A stretch of DNA of 64,000 bases. Origin: Candidatus Saccharimonadota bacterium (GTDB taxonomy: Bacteria; Patescibacteriota; Saccharimonadia; Saccharimonadales; Saccharimonadaceae). The notes under the pieces are model-generated. The model had not been told where the DNA came from, did not search any database, and saw only the letters and a program-made list of their open reading frames with translations. A program made the translations under genes and the position numbers. The stretch covers positions 106,165-170,164 of the forward strand of contig JAQBRR010000002.1 of NCBI GenBank assembly GCA_028286365.1, given 5' to 3'. Positions 8,446 to 16,710 of the stretch are shown in pieces (position 1 is the first letter of the stretch; each line of letters begins with the position of its first letter).

Positions 8446-8571
8446 ACTACCCTCCTTATTACCTTCTTATTGTATTACGAATAATAACAAAGTTCTAGGC
8501 AACCTCTAGTAGATGAACTTCGAACTTATTCCACTAACTAAGTCATCAATAGTTAATGATTTAGGTAGTGC

Positions 8572-8603
8572 CTGGTGCTCCGCGTATATATACGGAGCAC
8601 CAG
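8572..8603 (-). terminator. Hairpin terminator behind the 69-aa gene
   Basis: Perfect 11-bp inverted repeat (CTGGTGCTCCG / CGGAGCACCAG) with a 10-nt AT-rich loop, 29 bp after the stop of the gene at 8633. There is no clear U-tract, so it may act as a mRNA-stabilising hairpin instead. Confidence 0.55.
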
Positions 8604-8632
8604 TTTGTTTCTCGATGCAGGTCTCCCATTAG

Positions 8633-8842
8633 TTAAGTACTCGGGCGTTTGATATGGATGACGAACACGAAGTCCGAACCTGAGTCATATCCCGCTGGAT
8701 TGGGAGCCGAATGCATAACGTTGACTATTTCCCAGCCCTCGCTCAATCTCACTTGCATGAGCTTGTTGCATGCCTGCGTGGCACTTTCTAGGTGCCTCTC
8801 AGACAAACTTTCGAGCAGGTGCTCATATCTTTCAGTTGACAC
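8633..8842 (-). CDS. Small hypothetical protein, 69 aa, GC-rich
   Basis: Starts with GTG behind GAAGGCG. Residues 1-35 are helical; the rest (EGWEIVNVMH...GSDFVFVIHIKRP) forms beta strands, a layout seen in DUF4177-like proteins (weak resemblance, no function implied). Its codons are richer in G and C than those of its AT-rich neighbours, it has a leader of about 50-60 nt with a normal ribosome site, and a strong hairpin follows. In these traits it matches the genes at 38249 and 48169 and differs from the rest of the window. Confidence 0.6.
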   Translation of the reverse strand: MSTERYEHLLESLSERHLESATQACNKLMQVRLSEGWEIVNVMHSAPNPAGYDSGSDFVFVIHIKRPST

Positions 8843-9015
8843 GATGGCGCCTTCTTTCGGTAGACTTGCAGAGAATTCGCCAAAAATATGGCTAAATTCA
8901 CCTTAACATATATATTAGATTAGTCAATGTCACAAATAAGTTTATGAATAGAGAATATGTTGTAAACATAAGCAACATAGCCCCTAGTGGACGAGTTTAG
9001 TACTTTCAGTGTTAG

Positions 9016-9816
9016 TTAATTCTTCTCGTTTATTTTAACTTGACGCATGGAAAGTGATGTAACATCAATACTATTAACCATCCTCCGCGTATCAGCTTTT
9101 AATCTGCCCAACGCTGCCAGGTGCTTTTTGAGCGTTGACTTATGAATTTCAACTTTAGAAGTATTATATCTGACGGTATTAAAATTGTCTTTGAAAAACT
9201 CAACTGCATCTATATACGCTTTGTCTAATTTCTTTAGATTCACTTCAGTTGCAAAAAGTTTGAATCTATTAAAAACTTGGCTGTGATTTCTTGCATTCAT
9301 TATCGAAACGTCTACTAATGGACTACTCGCAAGGCGTGCTTTTACAAGATTCTCCCCTGCGGTCATTCCGAGTGCAGTTGCAACTCTTTTTGATGTTTCT
9401 ACGGCATCGTTAGCATTTTCTAAATATTCTTCACCAAGAGATAAGTACTCCTTGATTCTATCCACGCCATATTCAAAACTAAAACTAACTGACCATCTAT
9501 TATCCCCGCCAGCAACGACAGTAATGTATCCAAATCCTTTATCTTCAGGAGCTTGCTGAAGATATAATCCGTCCACATCGTTATATGTTAAGAGTTCTCC
9601 TTTTTTGACAGCTCTTTTTAATTTGGCCGTAAAAGTACCCTTAGTCTCTTCATTTATTCTAACAGTATGCGAACCATCAATTCCGAATAGGATTTGCGCA
9701 GAATGAATCTTTAACGGTAATTCAACTTCACCTCGCTTTTGACGAGCTAAAACTTCAGGATTGATCCAGTTTTTAAATGCCTGATTGTATACTGCCTGGG
9801 CAATATTACTGTCCAT
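9016..9816 (-). CDS. Unknown protein next to zeta-toxin gene, 266 aa
   Basis: Not recognised. No membrane segment. Residues 40-150 look mixed alpha/beta (HSAQILFGIDGSHTVRINEE..., FGYITVVAGGDNRWSVSFSFEYG); the C-terminal 110 residues are Lys/Asn-rich and helical. The gene is AT-rich compared with its housekeeping neighbours. It has its own TACAAT box 6 nt before the ATG, so it is expressed independently of, or in addition to, the zeta-toxin-like gene upstream. It could be an immunity or effector component of an accessory system (inference from position only). Confidence 0.6.
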   Translation of the reverse strand: MDSNIAQAVYNQAFKNWINPEVLARQKRGEVELPLKIHSAQILFGIDGSHTVRINEETKGTFTAKLKRAVKKGELLTYNDVDGLYLQQAPEDKGFGYITVVAGGDNRWSVSFSFEYGVDRIKEYLSLGEEYLENANDAVETSKRVATALGMTAGENLVKARLASSPLVDVSIMNARNHSQVFNRFKLFATEVNLKKLDKAYIDAVEFFKDNFNTVRYNTSKVEIHKSTLKKHLAALGRLKADTRRMVNSIDVTSLSMRQVKINEKN

Positions 9817-9822
9817 ACTCTA

Positions 9823-9828
9823 ATTGTA
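9823..9828 (-). promoter_or_regulatory. -10 box of the 266-aa gene
   Basis: TACAAT on the minus strand, 6 nt before the ATG at 9816; leaderless type. It lies just before the stop of the 55-aa gene. Confidence 0.55.
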
Positions 9829-9838
9829 CATTAGTGAA

Positions 9839-10006
9839 CTAAGCTGGCTGACCCTGTGCCTCTTTAATAAGCTCTAATCGCTTTGTCATAGAGCCCTCCG
9901 CAGCTTTCTTTATATTCTCAGTATCATTAACAAACTCTAAGATTATTTCTTGAGAAGTTTTGGTGTCTATAGATTTCTTCACAAAGATTCTGAAAATATT
10001 TTTCAT
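9839..10006 (-). CDS. Small protein of 55 aa overlapping the zeta-toxin gene
   Basis: The ATG (10006-10004) overlaps the TGA of the zeta-toxin-like gene (ATGA), the classical arrangement for translational coupling. The product reads MKNIFRIFVKKSID... and ends in ...RLELIKEAQGQPA: a basic N-terminus and an amphipathic helical body. Not recognised. Position and size fit a toxin-neutralising or accessory partner, although known epsilon antitoxins are longer and usually encoded upstream of zeta. Too short for common ORF cut-offs. Confidence 0.55.
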   Translation of the reverse strand: MKNIFRIFVKKSIDTKTSQEIILEFVNDTENIKKAAEGSMTKRLELIKEAQGQPA

Positions 10007-10734
10007 AATGTTTCCTTTAAGTTGTCTATATTATAACCTTCCTTAATTATATTGTCAATATCATTAATTCCAGTTACGATATCATAGTTTTTGTCTCGTA
10101 GCTCCTTTTGCTTGACTATCGATATGGAAAACATCGGATTGTCTCTAAATTTTATCATAGCTTCCTTAAGGTTAGATGAAATGTTTTTACAAGAGTTAAG
10201 GAAGTCAGTTTTATCGATTCCTCTATCTGTTACTTGCTCCCTAGCTAATGTATAGCTCCAAGCAACCTCCGGTTTGTCGTACATGTAAACAAGGCTAACG
10301 CGATAGCCGTCCTCTAGTAGTTTTTCTACGTTTCGAATCGAGCTTCCGGATGTACCGGAAAATGTTCCGTCGATCATAACGTTATATTTTTTACGCCTCA
10401 AAACATCTACGCTTCTTGCTAGAACGTTCGTTCCCTGACTTCTAAACTTTGCGTATGTCTTTGGTGTATAGCCAGGATATATAGTAACGATTTGATCTAA
10501 ATCAATCCTAACAAATTCATCGTATTGACCTTTGGTCTCAAGGCCTTCAACTATAGAATCGAGAAATTCTGTTTTACCAGCACCGGGTATACCAGCCATC
10601 ACGTATGCAACAGGTGTTTGATTGTTAGTAACAGGCTTAGCTTTAGAGTCGGCAATAATAAGATTGACTACATACTTTTTCTTTTGCTCACTAGATAACT
10701 TTTCGAACTTCTCTTCGGCCATATCGAGTTTCAT
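10003..10734 (-). CDS. Zeta-toxin-like P-loop kinase
   Basis: 243 aa. Walker A GIPGAGKTEF (residues about 49-58), RIDLDQIVTIYPGY after the second strand, then VMIDGTFSG and the Arg-containing LAREQVTDRGID segment match the zeta toxin/UDP-GlcNAc kinase family. Zeta toxins phosphorylate UDP-N-acetylglucosamine and block cell-wall synthesis; other members are RNA- or nucleotide-kinases, so the substrate is not certain. No epsilon antitoxin is found upstream; a 55-aa gene overlaps the 3' end. TATGAT 6 nt before the ATG gives a leaderless start. AT-rich accessory region. Confidence 0.75.
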   Translation of the reverse strand: MKLDMAEEKFEKLSSEQKKKYVVNLIIADSKAKPVTNNQTPVAYVMAGIPGAGKTEFLDSIVEGLETKGQYDEFVRIDLDQIVTIYPGYTPKTYAKFRSQGTNVLARSVDVLRRKKYNVMIDGTFSGTSGSSIRNVEKLLEDGYRVSLVYMYDKPEVAWSYTLAREQVTDRGIDKTDFLNSCKNISSNLKEAMIKFRDNPMFSISIVKQKELRDKNYDIVTGINDIDNIIKEGYNIDNLKETL

Positions 10735-10740
10735 GACCTT

Positions 10741-10746
10741 ATCATA
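10741..10746 (-). promoter_or_regulatory. -10 box of the zeta-toxin-like gene
   Basis: TATGAT on the minus strand, 6 nt before the ATG at 10734. Confidence 0.5.
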
Positions 10747-10802
10747 ACAAGAAATTGCTAATGCTCATATTGAATTGAACATTATTTTTAAATTACTATT
10801 TG

Positions 10803-10877
10803 TGGTGATCCTATCGAGAATCGAACTCGAATTGCCAGGATGAGAACCTGGTGTCCTAACCGTTAGACGATAGGACC
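10803..10877 (-). tRNA. tRNA-Glu (UUC)
   Basis: Cloverleaf on the minus strand: acceptor GGTCCTA pairs with TAGGATC (one G-U), the D-arm contains AACGGTTAGGA, the anticodon loop is TTCTCAT between CCAGG and CCTGG (one G-G mismatch at its end), the T-arm contains GTTCGATTC, and the 3' end ACCA is encoded. Anticodon TTC reads Glu codons. It sits beside the accessory block at 8.5-10.75 kb, as tRNA genes often do. Confidence 0.95.
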
Positions 10878-10928
10878 ATCAAAAGCAGTAATTAACTTGT
10901 CTACTCTATCAAATAACAGTGGTAATGT

Positions 10929-11324
10929 CTAGGCTGGGGGTGGAAGCGCGTCGAGTTGGCGGATAATCTCGATGAGCTTTTTCGGGGTGATCTCTGCCTT
11001 GATGAGATATGCATCCGCGTGTTTTTGCATCTGGGTACGTGAGGCGTCGTCCTGCTCGAAGTTAGTCAGGACGATAACCTTGGAATTAGGAATCAAATCC
11101 TCTGCCCCGCCACGGAGTGCGTCCAGGATCTCAGTACCACGGCGTTCGGGTAACATGACATCGAGTAGAATTACGTCGTAGGACTTGTTACGAGCCGTAA
11201 TCAAGCCATCGTTACCATCAACAACCCAGTCAACGTCGTAGCCAGCTTTTTTCAGACTACGAACGTACATCTCGCCGATAAAGCGGTCATCCTCGATACA
11301 TAGTACTGTTTTACTTACTGACAT
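10929..11324 (-). CDS. Single-domain response regulator
   Basis: 131 aa, receiver domain only: acidic EDD at 11-13, phosphoacceptor Asp55 (VILLDVMLPE), Thr in VLTNFE and Lys in AYLIKAE. No output domain. It follows the histidine kinase gene by 3 bp with a purine-rich ribosome site GGGGATAA, so the pair is translated from one mRNA. It probably signals through phosphotransfer or protein contacts, since DNA binding is absent. Confidence 0.9.
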   Translation of the reverse strand: MSVSKTVLCIEDDRFIGEMYVRSLKKAGYDVDWVVDGNDGLITARNKSYDVILLDVMLPERRGTEILDALRGGAEDLIPNSKVIVLTNFEQDDASRTQMQKHADAYLIKAEITPKKLIEIIRQLDALPPPA

Positions 11325-11327
11325 TCA

Positions 11328-12911
11328 TTATCCCCTATACATCGAATGATTTTTAATCCAGCCGTTGCCGTGTTCGATGAGGCCTTCGTTACTATTATCA
11401 CCTGATGCTAGCTTGGCTGCAACAGTTGAATAAATTGGTAGTGAGGCGATAAAAGTCGATCCCCTACCTTCCTCGCTACGAACGGCAATATTACCGCCAT
11501 GTGATTCGATAATGCCCTTGCTGATGTAGAGGCCAATACCGGTCCCTGCAACAGTCTCGCGCGAACGGTGTGAACGATAGAACTTCTGGAACAGGTTGCT
11601 AACGACATTGCCCGGCATACCGATACCATGGTCCTGTACAGATACCTCGACGAAGTCGCCCTTGACCTCAGCAGTGACATTAATTGCGCCACCTTCGTTG
11701 CTGTATTTGATGGCGTTATCGATGAGGTTACCAAGGACTTCACTGATGCTGGCGCGATCGGCTGCAATTGTTGGAAGGTCTGCAGGGAACGCGACACTTA
11801 ACAGGCGGTTTTGTGCGTGGGCACGAAGCTCCATGTCGTCCTTGATCGTGTCGTAAATGCCAGCTAACGTATCCTCAGCGAGGTGAACCTTTAAATGACG
11901 ACGGTCGTAACGCGAGGTATTAAGGATGTTGTTAATGTATCCGGACAAGCGGTTGGCAGATACGGTGAGTCGACGAAATAGTTCGTGCTGATCAGGTTGC
12001 AAGACAGCACCTAATTCTTCCTCTAGTACATCAAGATAGCCACGGATAACCGTAATCGGTCCACGCAGTTCGTGGGCTGCAAAGGCGATGAAATCAAGAT
12101 CCTGCTCGCTAATGTCGTAGGTTGAGGTACGATCAACTAATGTTAGGACAGTTTCGTGTGATGAACCCTTGTCGTATGAAGCGATAATATCAAAGAAGCG
12201 CCTACCCTCTTCCTCGGGCAGACGATCAGAAATGCGTGTCCAAATGTGCTCAGCATGGACGGCGTGCTCATCGCAATCGTTTAGCCACGATTCGAGCGTA
12301 TCCTGCCCATTAAAGACCAAACTGAGAGTTGTGACGTTCTCGGCATCAATATGAATCGGTGCGGCCTTGTTGGCATAGGAAACTGTTCGATCGTGATTAA
12401 GGACAACAAAGCCACAGGTTGTTGCGTCGAGGGCTGAGCTGAGTGAATCGGAATTGACATGTGGAGCGGGCGCAGTAATTGTCGCCATAGCAGTTGATGG
12501 CTGAGTCGTATCAGGTGCTGGTATCACGCCTTCCTCAGCCTTGCCTGATAGTTCATAGATTGTCTGTAGGGCAATCTTGAAACCATTTTTCTCGTACCGT
12601 TTGTCGTTAGGATTCGGGAACGTCTTGTCTGTTGGCTCACCAGCAACGTGGATGATTGCTGTGAGTAAATCCCTGGCTGGGCGGGCACTAAAATGCGAAA
12701 TTAATAGGCCACGGAGGATTCCTAATATAAATAGAGCGACGACGATTCCCCACAGTACCATAGAGGATACGGGCAAGGTGTTCGTCAGAATGAGAATGGC
12801 TGCGACTACGCTAATCACAACGATCTGAGACAAAATAATTCGTGTCATTGCACCACGTCGGAAAACAGGCCAGAAATCACGAATTAGATGGGGCATCTTC
12901 TCTACTGCCAC
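11328..12911 (-). CDS. Membrane histidine kinase
   Basis: 527 aa: two membrane helices (about 25-75), a linker with a degenerate PAS-like domain (about 155-265), HisKA with His280 in AAHELRGPI, and a HATPase domain (NLIDNAIKYSNEG, DHGIGMP, GTGIGLYI). The GTG start at 12911 is preceded by GGGGGAG and overlaps the end of the DUF3048 gene by 10 bp; an ATG at 12896 is a weaker alternative. Second gene of a three-gene operon with a secreted DUF3048 protein and a single receiver domain, which suggests that the extracytoplasmic DUF3048 protein is part of the sensory input or target. Confidence 0.88.
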   Translation of the reverse strand: MAVEKMPHLIRDFWPVFRRGAMTRIILSQIVVISVVAAILILTNTLPVSSMVLWGIVVALFILGILRGLLISHFSARPARDLLTAIIHVAGEPTDKTFPNPNDKRYEKNGFKIALQTIYELSGKAEEGVIPAPDTTQPSTAMATITAPAPHVNSDSLSSALDATTCGFVVLNHDRTVSYANKAAPIHIDAENVTTLSLVFNGQDTLESWLNDCDEHAVHAEHIWTRISDRLPEEEGRRFFDIIASYDKGSSHETVLTLVDRTSTYDISEQDLDFIAFAAHELRGPITVIRGYLDVLEEELGAVLQPDQHELFRRLTVSANRLSGYINNILNTSRYDRRHLKVHLAEDTLAGIYDTIKDDMELRAHAQNRLLSVAFPADLPTIAADRASISEVLGNLIDNAIKYSNEGGAINVTAEVKGDFVEVSVQDHGIGMPGNVVSNLFQKFYRSHRSRETVAGTGIGLYISKGIIESHGGNIAVRSEEGRGSTFIASLPIYSTVAAKLASGDNSNEGLIEHGNGWIKNHSMYRG

Positions 12912-13981
12912 GTAACCGCTCCCCCGTTATTAGGTACTGCAGCGATCCATGTTTGACCACGAATGAGCGGAACATCAGCACCTGTTGTTGCGTCAGTAAA
13001 GGTAATCTGAGCAGTCTTGGCGGTCTTGTGCCAAGTGGCGGCAATTGCTATACCGTTCTGGAAGATTGTCGCAGGACCACTACCTATAGTGGTTATCTGT
13101 TCACGGTAACCATCCTGCAGAACGGTACTCTCATCAACTCGCATCGCAATAACGACACTTGGCGTGATCTGTCCTAGCTCACGGTCTAGATGTGGCGCAC
13201 CACCCTGAGACCTCGCGTAGGTATTGGTTACTTTGTCGTACGTGTATGAGCTGTTATATAACGCACTACTGATCGTGATATTGATTGTGCTGGCTGTTGG
13301 GGTTGTGGCTGGCTTGCCGTCAACACGTGAGAAGCCAGTGAATACGGATGTCGTATAACCCTTCTTGGCGTTGAGTGCATCTAAAAGTGTTGATGTCGTA
13401 TAGACGTCATGTGGCGCAAAGCGGTCAGATGCACGGTAATAGGTCGCAGCGTTAAAGAATTGATCGATATCGCGATATGTCCCGTCACGAATTTCAGCGA
13501 GTCCTGCTGCACTACCACCAACGTGGGCAACGCTAGCATTAAATGGTGCAACCCATTCGGCATCGTAGACTCTGATGCTGCGGACTGGACCGAGGAGCGC
13601 AGGCTTTTCTTGTTGGTATAGAACCATAAAGCGCGTGATACCACCTTCGGCAATTGCCTCGAAGACTACTCCGCTGTCCTTAAGCCCAGATTGTGGACGT
13701 GCGTCTGGACTGTTCTCGATCATGACGGCTGTAACGGGCTGTGTGGTTGCGGTCTTATCGGCAACAGGTAAACCAGTTAGTGGTGAATAATATTTAACGG
13801 CTGGAGGTTTAGGTGCAGCTTTGACTGTTGCAGTGGTCTTAACTTGAACGGGTTTGTGATACGTTAACAAAAAAACACCAGTGGTAATGCCAGCAATTAA
13901 AAGAACGCCAGCGATGGATAGTATCAATGTGCGGTGTTTGCGCACATGACCCCAGAACCCAAGTTTAGTTTGTTCGTCCAT
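12902..13981 (-). CDS. DUF3048 (YerB-like) membrane-anchored protein
   Basis: 359 aa. One N-terminal membrane helix (residues 17-37) is followed by a linker and the two DUF3048 modules: YYSPLTGLPV...AVMIENSPDARPQSGL...VFEAIAEGGITRFMVLYQ...GPVRSIRVYDAEWVAPFNA, the signature of YerB-like proteins. The protein would lie on the outer face of the cytoplasmic membrane. The biochemical role of the family is unknown. First gene of an operon with a histidine kinase and response regulator. TATAAT 12 nt before the ATG. Confidence 0.88.
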   Translation of the reverse strand: MDEQTKLGFWGHVRKHRTLILSIAGVLLIAGITTGVFLLTYHKPVQVKTTATVKAAPKPPAVKYYSPLTGLPVADKTATTQPVTAVMIENSPDARPQSGLKDSGVVFEAIAEGGITRFMVLYQQEKPALLGPVRSIRVYDAEWVAPFNASVAHVGGSAAGLAEIRDGTYRDIDQFFNAATYYRASDRFAPHDVYTTSTLLDALNAKKGYTTSVFTGFSRVDGKPATTPTASTINITISSALYNSSYTYDKVTNTYARSQGGAPHLDRELGQITPSVVIAMRVDESTVLQDGYREQITTIGSGPATIFQNGIAIAATWHKTAKTAQITFTDATTGADVPLIRGQTWIAAVPNNGGAVTWQ

Positions 13982-13993
13982 AGCTTAAGCGTC

Positions 13994-13999
13994 ATTATA
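13994..13999 (-). promoter_or_regulatory. -10 box of the DUF3048 operon
   Basis: TATAAT on the minus strand, 12 nt before the ATG at 13981. Confidence 0.55.
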
Positions 14000-14028
14000 A
14001 CAGAGCGGTTATGCTTTGTAACTAATAG

Positions 14029-15459
14029 CTATTTAGCGAGTTCAATTGCAGAATCGAGACGTGATAATACGGTATCTTTACCGAGAACAGATAGCGTCTC
14101 GTTCAGTACTGGGCTAAATGGTGCCCATGAGACAGCTAAACGGATAAGGCTGAATAAAATGCCAGGTTTTTGACCAGTTGTCTCGAGGAGACTATTGAGC
14201 GTGTTTTGAATCGACTCGGCATCGAATTCACTACTTTCGAGGGCTGATTTGGTCTGAGATAGAAAACTATTAATTTCCTCGTTTGATAGCTTGGAAAGCT
14301 GTTTGTTATCTGTGATCATTGACCAGTTTGGAGTTGGCTCGGTAAAGAAATAATCAGTTAATGTCGGTAGGTCGGCTAGCGTCTTGAGGCGGTCCTGAAC
14401 GAGGATTAGGACTTGTTTTTTACTCTCAGTACTTACCTTTTTAGCTGATTCAGGCCAAAAATCTGTGACGCGTTCGTACAAATCATCAAGTGACAGCAAG
14501 CGAATATGTTGACCGTTCATCCAGAGCAGGCGCTGTTCATCGAAACGTGCGCCACTTCGTTGAACGCGTGCCAGACTAAACTTTTCGATAAGTTCTGTGG
14601 TTGAGAAAATTTCTTGTTCAGTGCCATCGTTCCAGCCTAGACTAGCGATGAAGTTGATCATAGTCTCAGGCAAATAACCGTCACGAAGATAATCAAGGAC
14701 GTCCTTGGCACCGTCACGTTTACCGAGCTTTTTGTTACCCGATTCACCAAGGATATGCGGCATTGTTGCAAAGATAGGAAACGCTAGGTCTAGCGCCTCG
14801 TAAATGTTCAAATAATTTGGTTGGCTTGATAGGAACTCTTGCCCACGAATAACATGGGTAATCTTCATCTCGGCGTCATCAATAATGTGTGCGAAATTAT
14901 AAGTCGGGAAACCATCAGATTTGATGAGGATAATGTCATCGATCACTTCCGGTCCAGAATGTAGATCACCCATTACCTCGTCGTGCCACTCATACGATTT
15001 AGGCTCGGATTTGAAACGAAGCGGCATCGTACCATCCCAGGCTGGTGGATTCTCGGGACGATGGTCTCGGTACAAAAAAGCACGCTTATCTGCCCTAGCC
15101 TCATCACGAAATCCCTGGATTTCCTCTGGGGTATACGGGTCAGCGTAGGCCCGACCGCTATCGATTAGCTTTTGTGCCCAAGGCTTGTAGGTATCGAGTC
15201 GTTGACTCTGTAAATATGGAGCGTAGGGACCACCGATATCTGGTCCTTCATCGTAGGTAATACCAAGGGCTTTTAAACTAGAGATTAAATGGTCGGCTGA
15301 GCCTTCGACTTCTCGCGCCTGGTCAGTATCCTCAATACGCAGAATGAATTGACCCTTAGCTTGCTTAGCTACAAGCCATGCAAATAGTGCAGTACGAACA
15401 CCACCAACATGTAAAAAGCCTGTTGGGCTGGGTGCAAAACGAGTTCGAACATCTGTCAT
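14029..15459 (-). CDS. gltX: Glutamyl-tRNA synthetase
   Basis: 476 aa, normal length. Class I synthetase signatures: HIGH-type FAPSPTGFLHVGG at the N-terminus and KMSKS-type KKLGKRDGA near residue 245. The anticodon-binding alpha-helical domain covers the C-terminal third. Charges tRNA-Glu; in lineages without GlnRS it also charges tRNA-Gln, which would then need GatCAB, not seen here. TAAAAT 9 nt before the ATG, without a Shine-Dalgarno. Confidence 0.96.
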   Translation of the reverse strand: MTDVRTRFAPSPTGFLHVGGVRTALFAWLVAKQAKGQFILRIEDTDQAREVEGSADHLISSLKALGITYDEGPDIGGPYAPYLQSQRLDTYKPWAQKLIDSGRAYADPYTPEEIQGFRDEARADKRAFLYRDHRPENPPAWDGTMPLRFKSEPKSYEWHDEVMGDLHSGPEVIDDIILIKSDGFPTYNFAHIIDDAEMKITHVIRGQEFLSSQPNYLNIYEALDLAFPIFATMPHILGESGNKKLGKRDGAKDVLDYLRDGYLPETMINFIASLGWNDGTEQEIFSTTELIEKFSLARVQRSGARFDEQRLLWMNGQHIRLLSLDDLYERVTDFWPESAKKVSTESKKQVLILVQDRLKTLADLPTLTDYFFTEPTPNWSMITDNKQLSKLSNEEINSFLSQTKSALESSEFDAESIQNTLNSLLETTGQKPGILFSLIRLAVSWAPFSPVLNETLSVLGKDTVLSRLDSAIELAK

Positions 15460-15468
15460 ATTGCTATC

Positions 15469-15474
15469 ATTTTA
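15469..15474 (-). promoter_or_regulatory. -10 box of gltX
   Basis: TAAAAT on the minus strand, 9 nt before the ATG at 15459. Confidence 0.5.
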
Positions 15475-15507
15475 ACACTTATGGGGCTAAACGTCAGGAA
15501 CAATCAC

Positions 15508-15611
15508 CAGATACCGTCTCTCAAACATCCCCTTTCGCGCCTATCAGTGCACGATCAGCGATGCAAATTATGGGGCTGCAGTCGCTTTAGGATATTATCG
15601 AGAGGTATCTG
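15508..15611. ncRNA. Structured element A (homologous to element B)
   Basis: An outer stem pairs CAGATACC (15508-15515) with GGTATCTG (15604-15611) and continues as TCTC/GAGA. Inside lies a core (15531-15593) that aligns with 18215-18278 with one gap; the block 15565-15593 matches 18250-18278 at 27 of 29 positions and contains GGGCTGCAGTCGCTTTA. AGCGAT (15557-15562) can pair with GTCGCT (15581-15586), the same contact as in element B. It sits between the start of gltX and the end of the 15632 gene. Strand of the functional RNA is not known. Confidence 0.55.
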
Positions 15612-15631
15612 TTGCTTAATTTTGAGCTGGA

Positions 15632-16564
15632 TTACATGCTGGTTGCAATTTGTCGGATCTGATCACCAGAGAGTGGTGCATCACCATCGATTGTGTAAAG
15701 TATGCCACCATTTACCCAAGCCGCGTCGCCACTGTAGGTATAGATAGTTAAGCCTTGTTCTTGGTTGGTGATGTACTGCTCGCCTGCCTTAGGGAGAACA
15801 ATATCATTAAGGACTGCGGTTGAGTCCCATGTACTTTTTGCTTGCTTGATTGAGAACTTACTGGTGCCAGTGTTGGCGACGAAATTAATTGTCACTTGTC
15901 CGTTACTAAAAGTGACTGGACCATTGAGGCTATAGCCGTCAGGCTGATATTGAGGATAGGTTGCGTTAATACCTGCCTGTGCTGCAGCAACGCGAACGGA
16001 TAGTCCGGGCATATTAACGTATGTAAGATAGCCACCAACGAGTGCGACAACAATACAAACGACAATAATGGTGATTGCTCGTGGATGTCGGTTAAAGAAA
16101 TGCTTACGAGCTATCTTGACGGGTGGCTTGGCCAGAGCTGCCGTGATCGCATCGTTCTTGATATCCTGAGACGATTTGCTGGGTGCTGGGGCTACGACTG
16201 CACTACGCTTGGCTTGAAGCTTGTTAGTCTTTGACAGTAAGGGGTGTGATGCAACAACAGGCAGATCACGTGATGTGACAGCTGCGGGGGCAGTTACGAC
16301 GGGATGCGGGGCAAATCGGGCAACTTTACTGCTTCGGGCAATGTCCATAGTCTGTCCTGCATGTTTAGGGCGATGATTAGAAATTGGTGACGGCTTTTTG
16401 GTAACACGACGGATTAACGTCTTGGACCTTTGCAGCGAATTATGAATTGAACCAGCAGGAGTTGGCTTTTTTGAATGAGTATCAGTAGGTACTCCCGCAA
16501 TCGGAAGTCCTGTTAGGGAGTCATATTGTTGACCATTAATGGTAACAATACTGTCTTTACTCAT
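15632..16564 (-). CDS. Membrane-anchored protein with DUF4367-like outer domain
   Basis: 310 aa. Residues 1-150 are a basic, Pro/Ser/Ala-rich cytoplasmic region that starts IVTINGQQYDSLTGLPI; one membrane helix follows (about 160-180); the outer domain YQPDGYSLNGPVTFSNGQVTINF...GLTIYTYSGDAAWVNGGILYTI...LSGDQIRQIATSM resembles DUF4367 of anti-sigma-factor-like proteins. Exact role unknown; possible envelope sensor. A GAGG ribosome site lies 11 nt before the ATG. Confidence 0.7.
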   Translation of the reverse strand: MSKDSIVTINGQQYDSLTGLPIAGVPTDTHSKKPTPAGSIHNSLQRSKTLIRRVTKKPSPISNHRPKHAGQTMDIARSSKVARFAPHPVVTAPAAVTSRDLPVVASHPLLSKTNKLQAKRSAVVAPAPSKSSQDIKNDAITAALAKPPVKIARKHFFNRHPRAITIIVVCIVVALVGGYLTYVNMPGLSVRVAAAQAGINATYPQYQPDGYSLNGPVTFSNGQVTINFVANTGTSKFSIKQAKSTWDSTAVLNDIVLPKAGEQYITNQEQGLTIYTYSGDAAWVNGGILYTIDGDAPLSGDQIRQIATSM

Positions 16565-16694
16565 ATACTATGTCCTCGCAATTTGTACGTTATGTTTGTT
16601 ACGTCGATACGTAGCTATAACACTATAGTATAAAGCTTACGTCTAAGTTGCAAGGATTTGTTAAAAAATGTACTCAGTTCCCAGCAGGCGGCTG

Positions 16695-16700
16695 TATAAT
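16695..16700 (+). promoter_or_regulatory. -10 box of the PEGA gene
   Basis: TATAAT, 10 nt before the ATG at 16711; it makes the in-frame ATG at 16648 unlikely as the start. Confidence 0.6.
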
Positions 16701-16710
16701 ATGTAGTACG

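Noticed and set aside
10003-10005. Recoded UGA (Gly) as in SR1/Gracilibacteria
   Set aside because: UGA stands at natural protein ends and in ATGA overlaps, and no family protein is interrupted by it.
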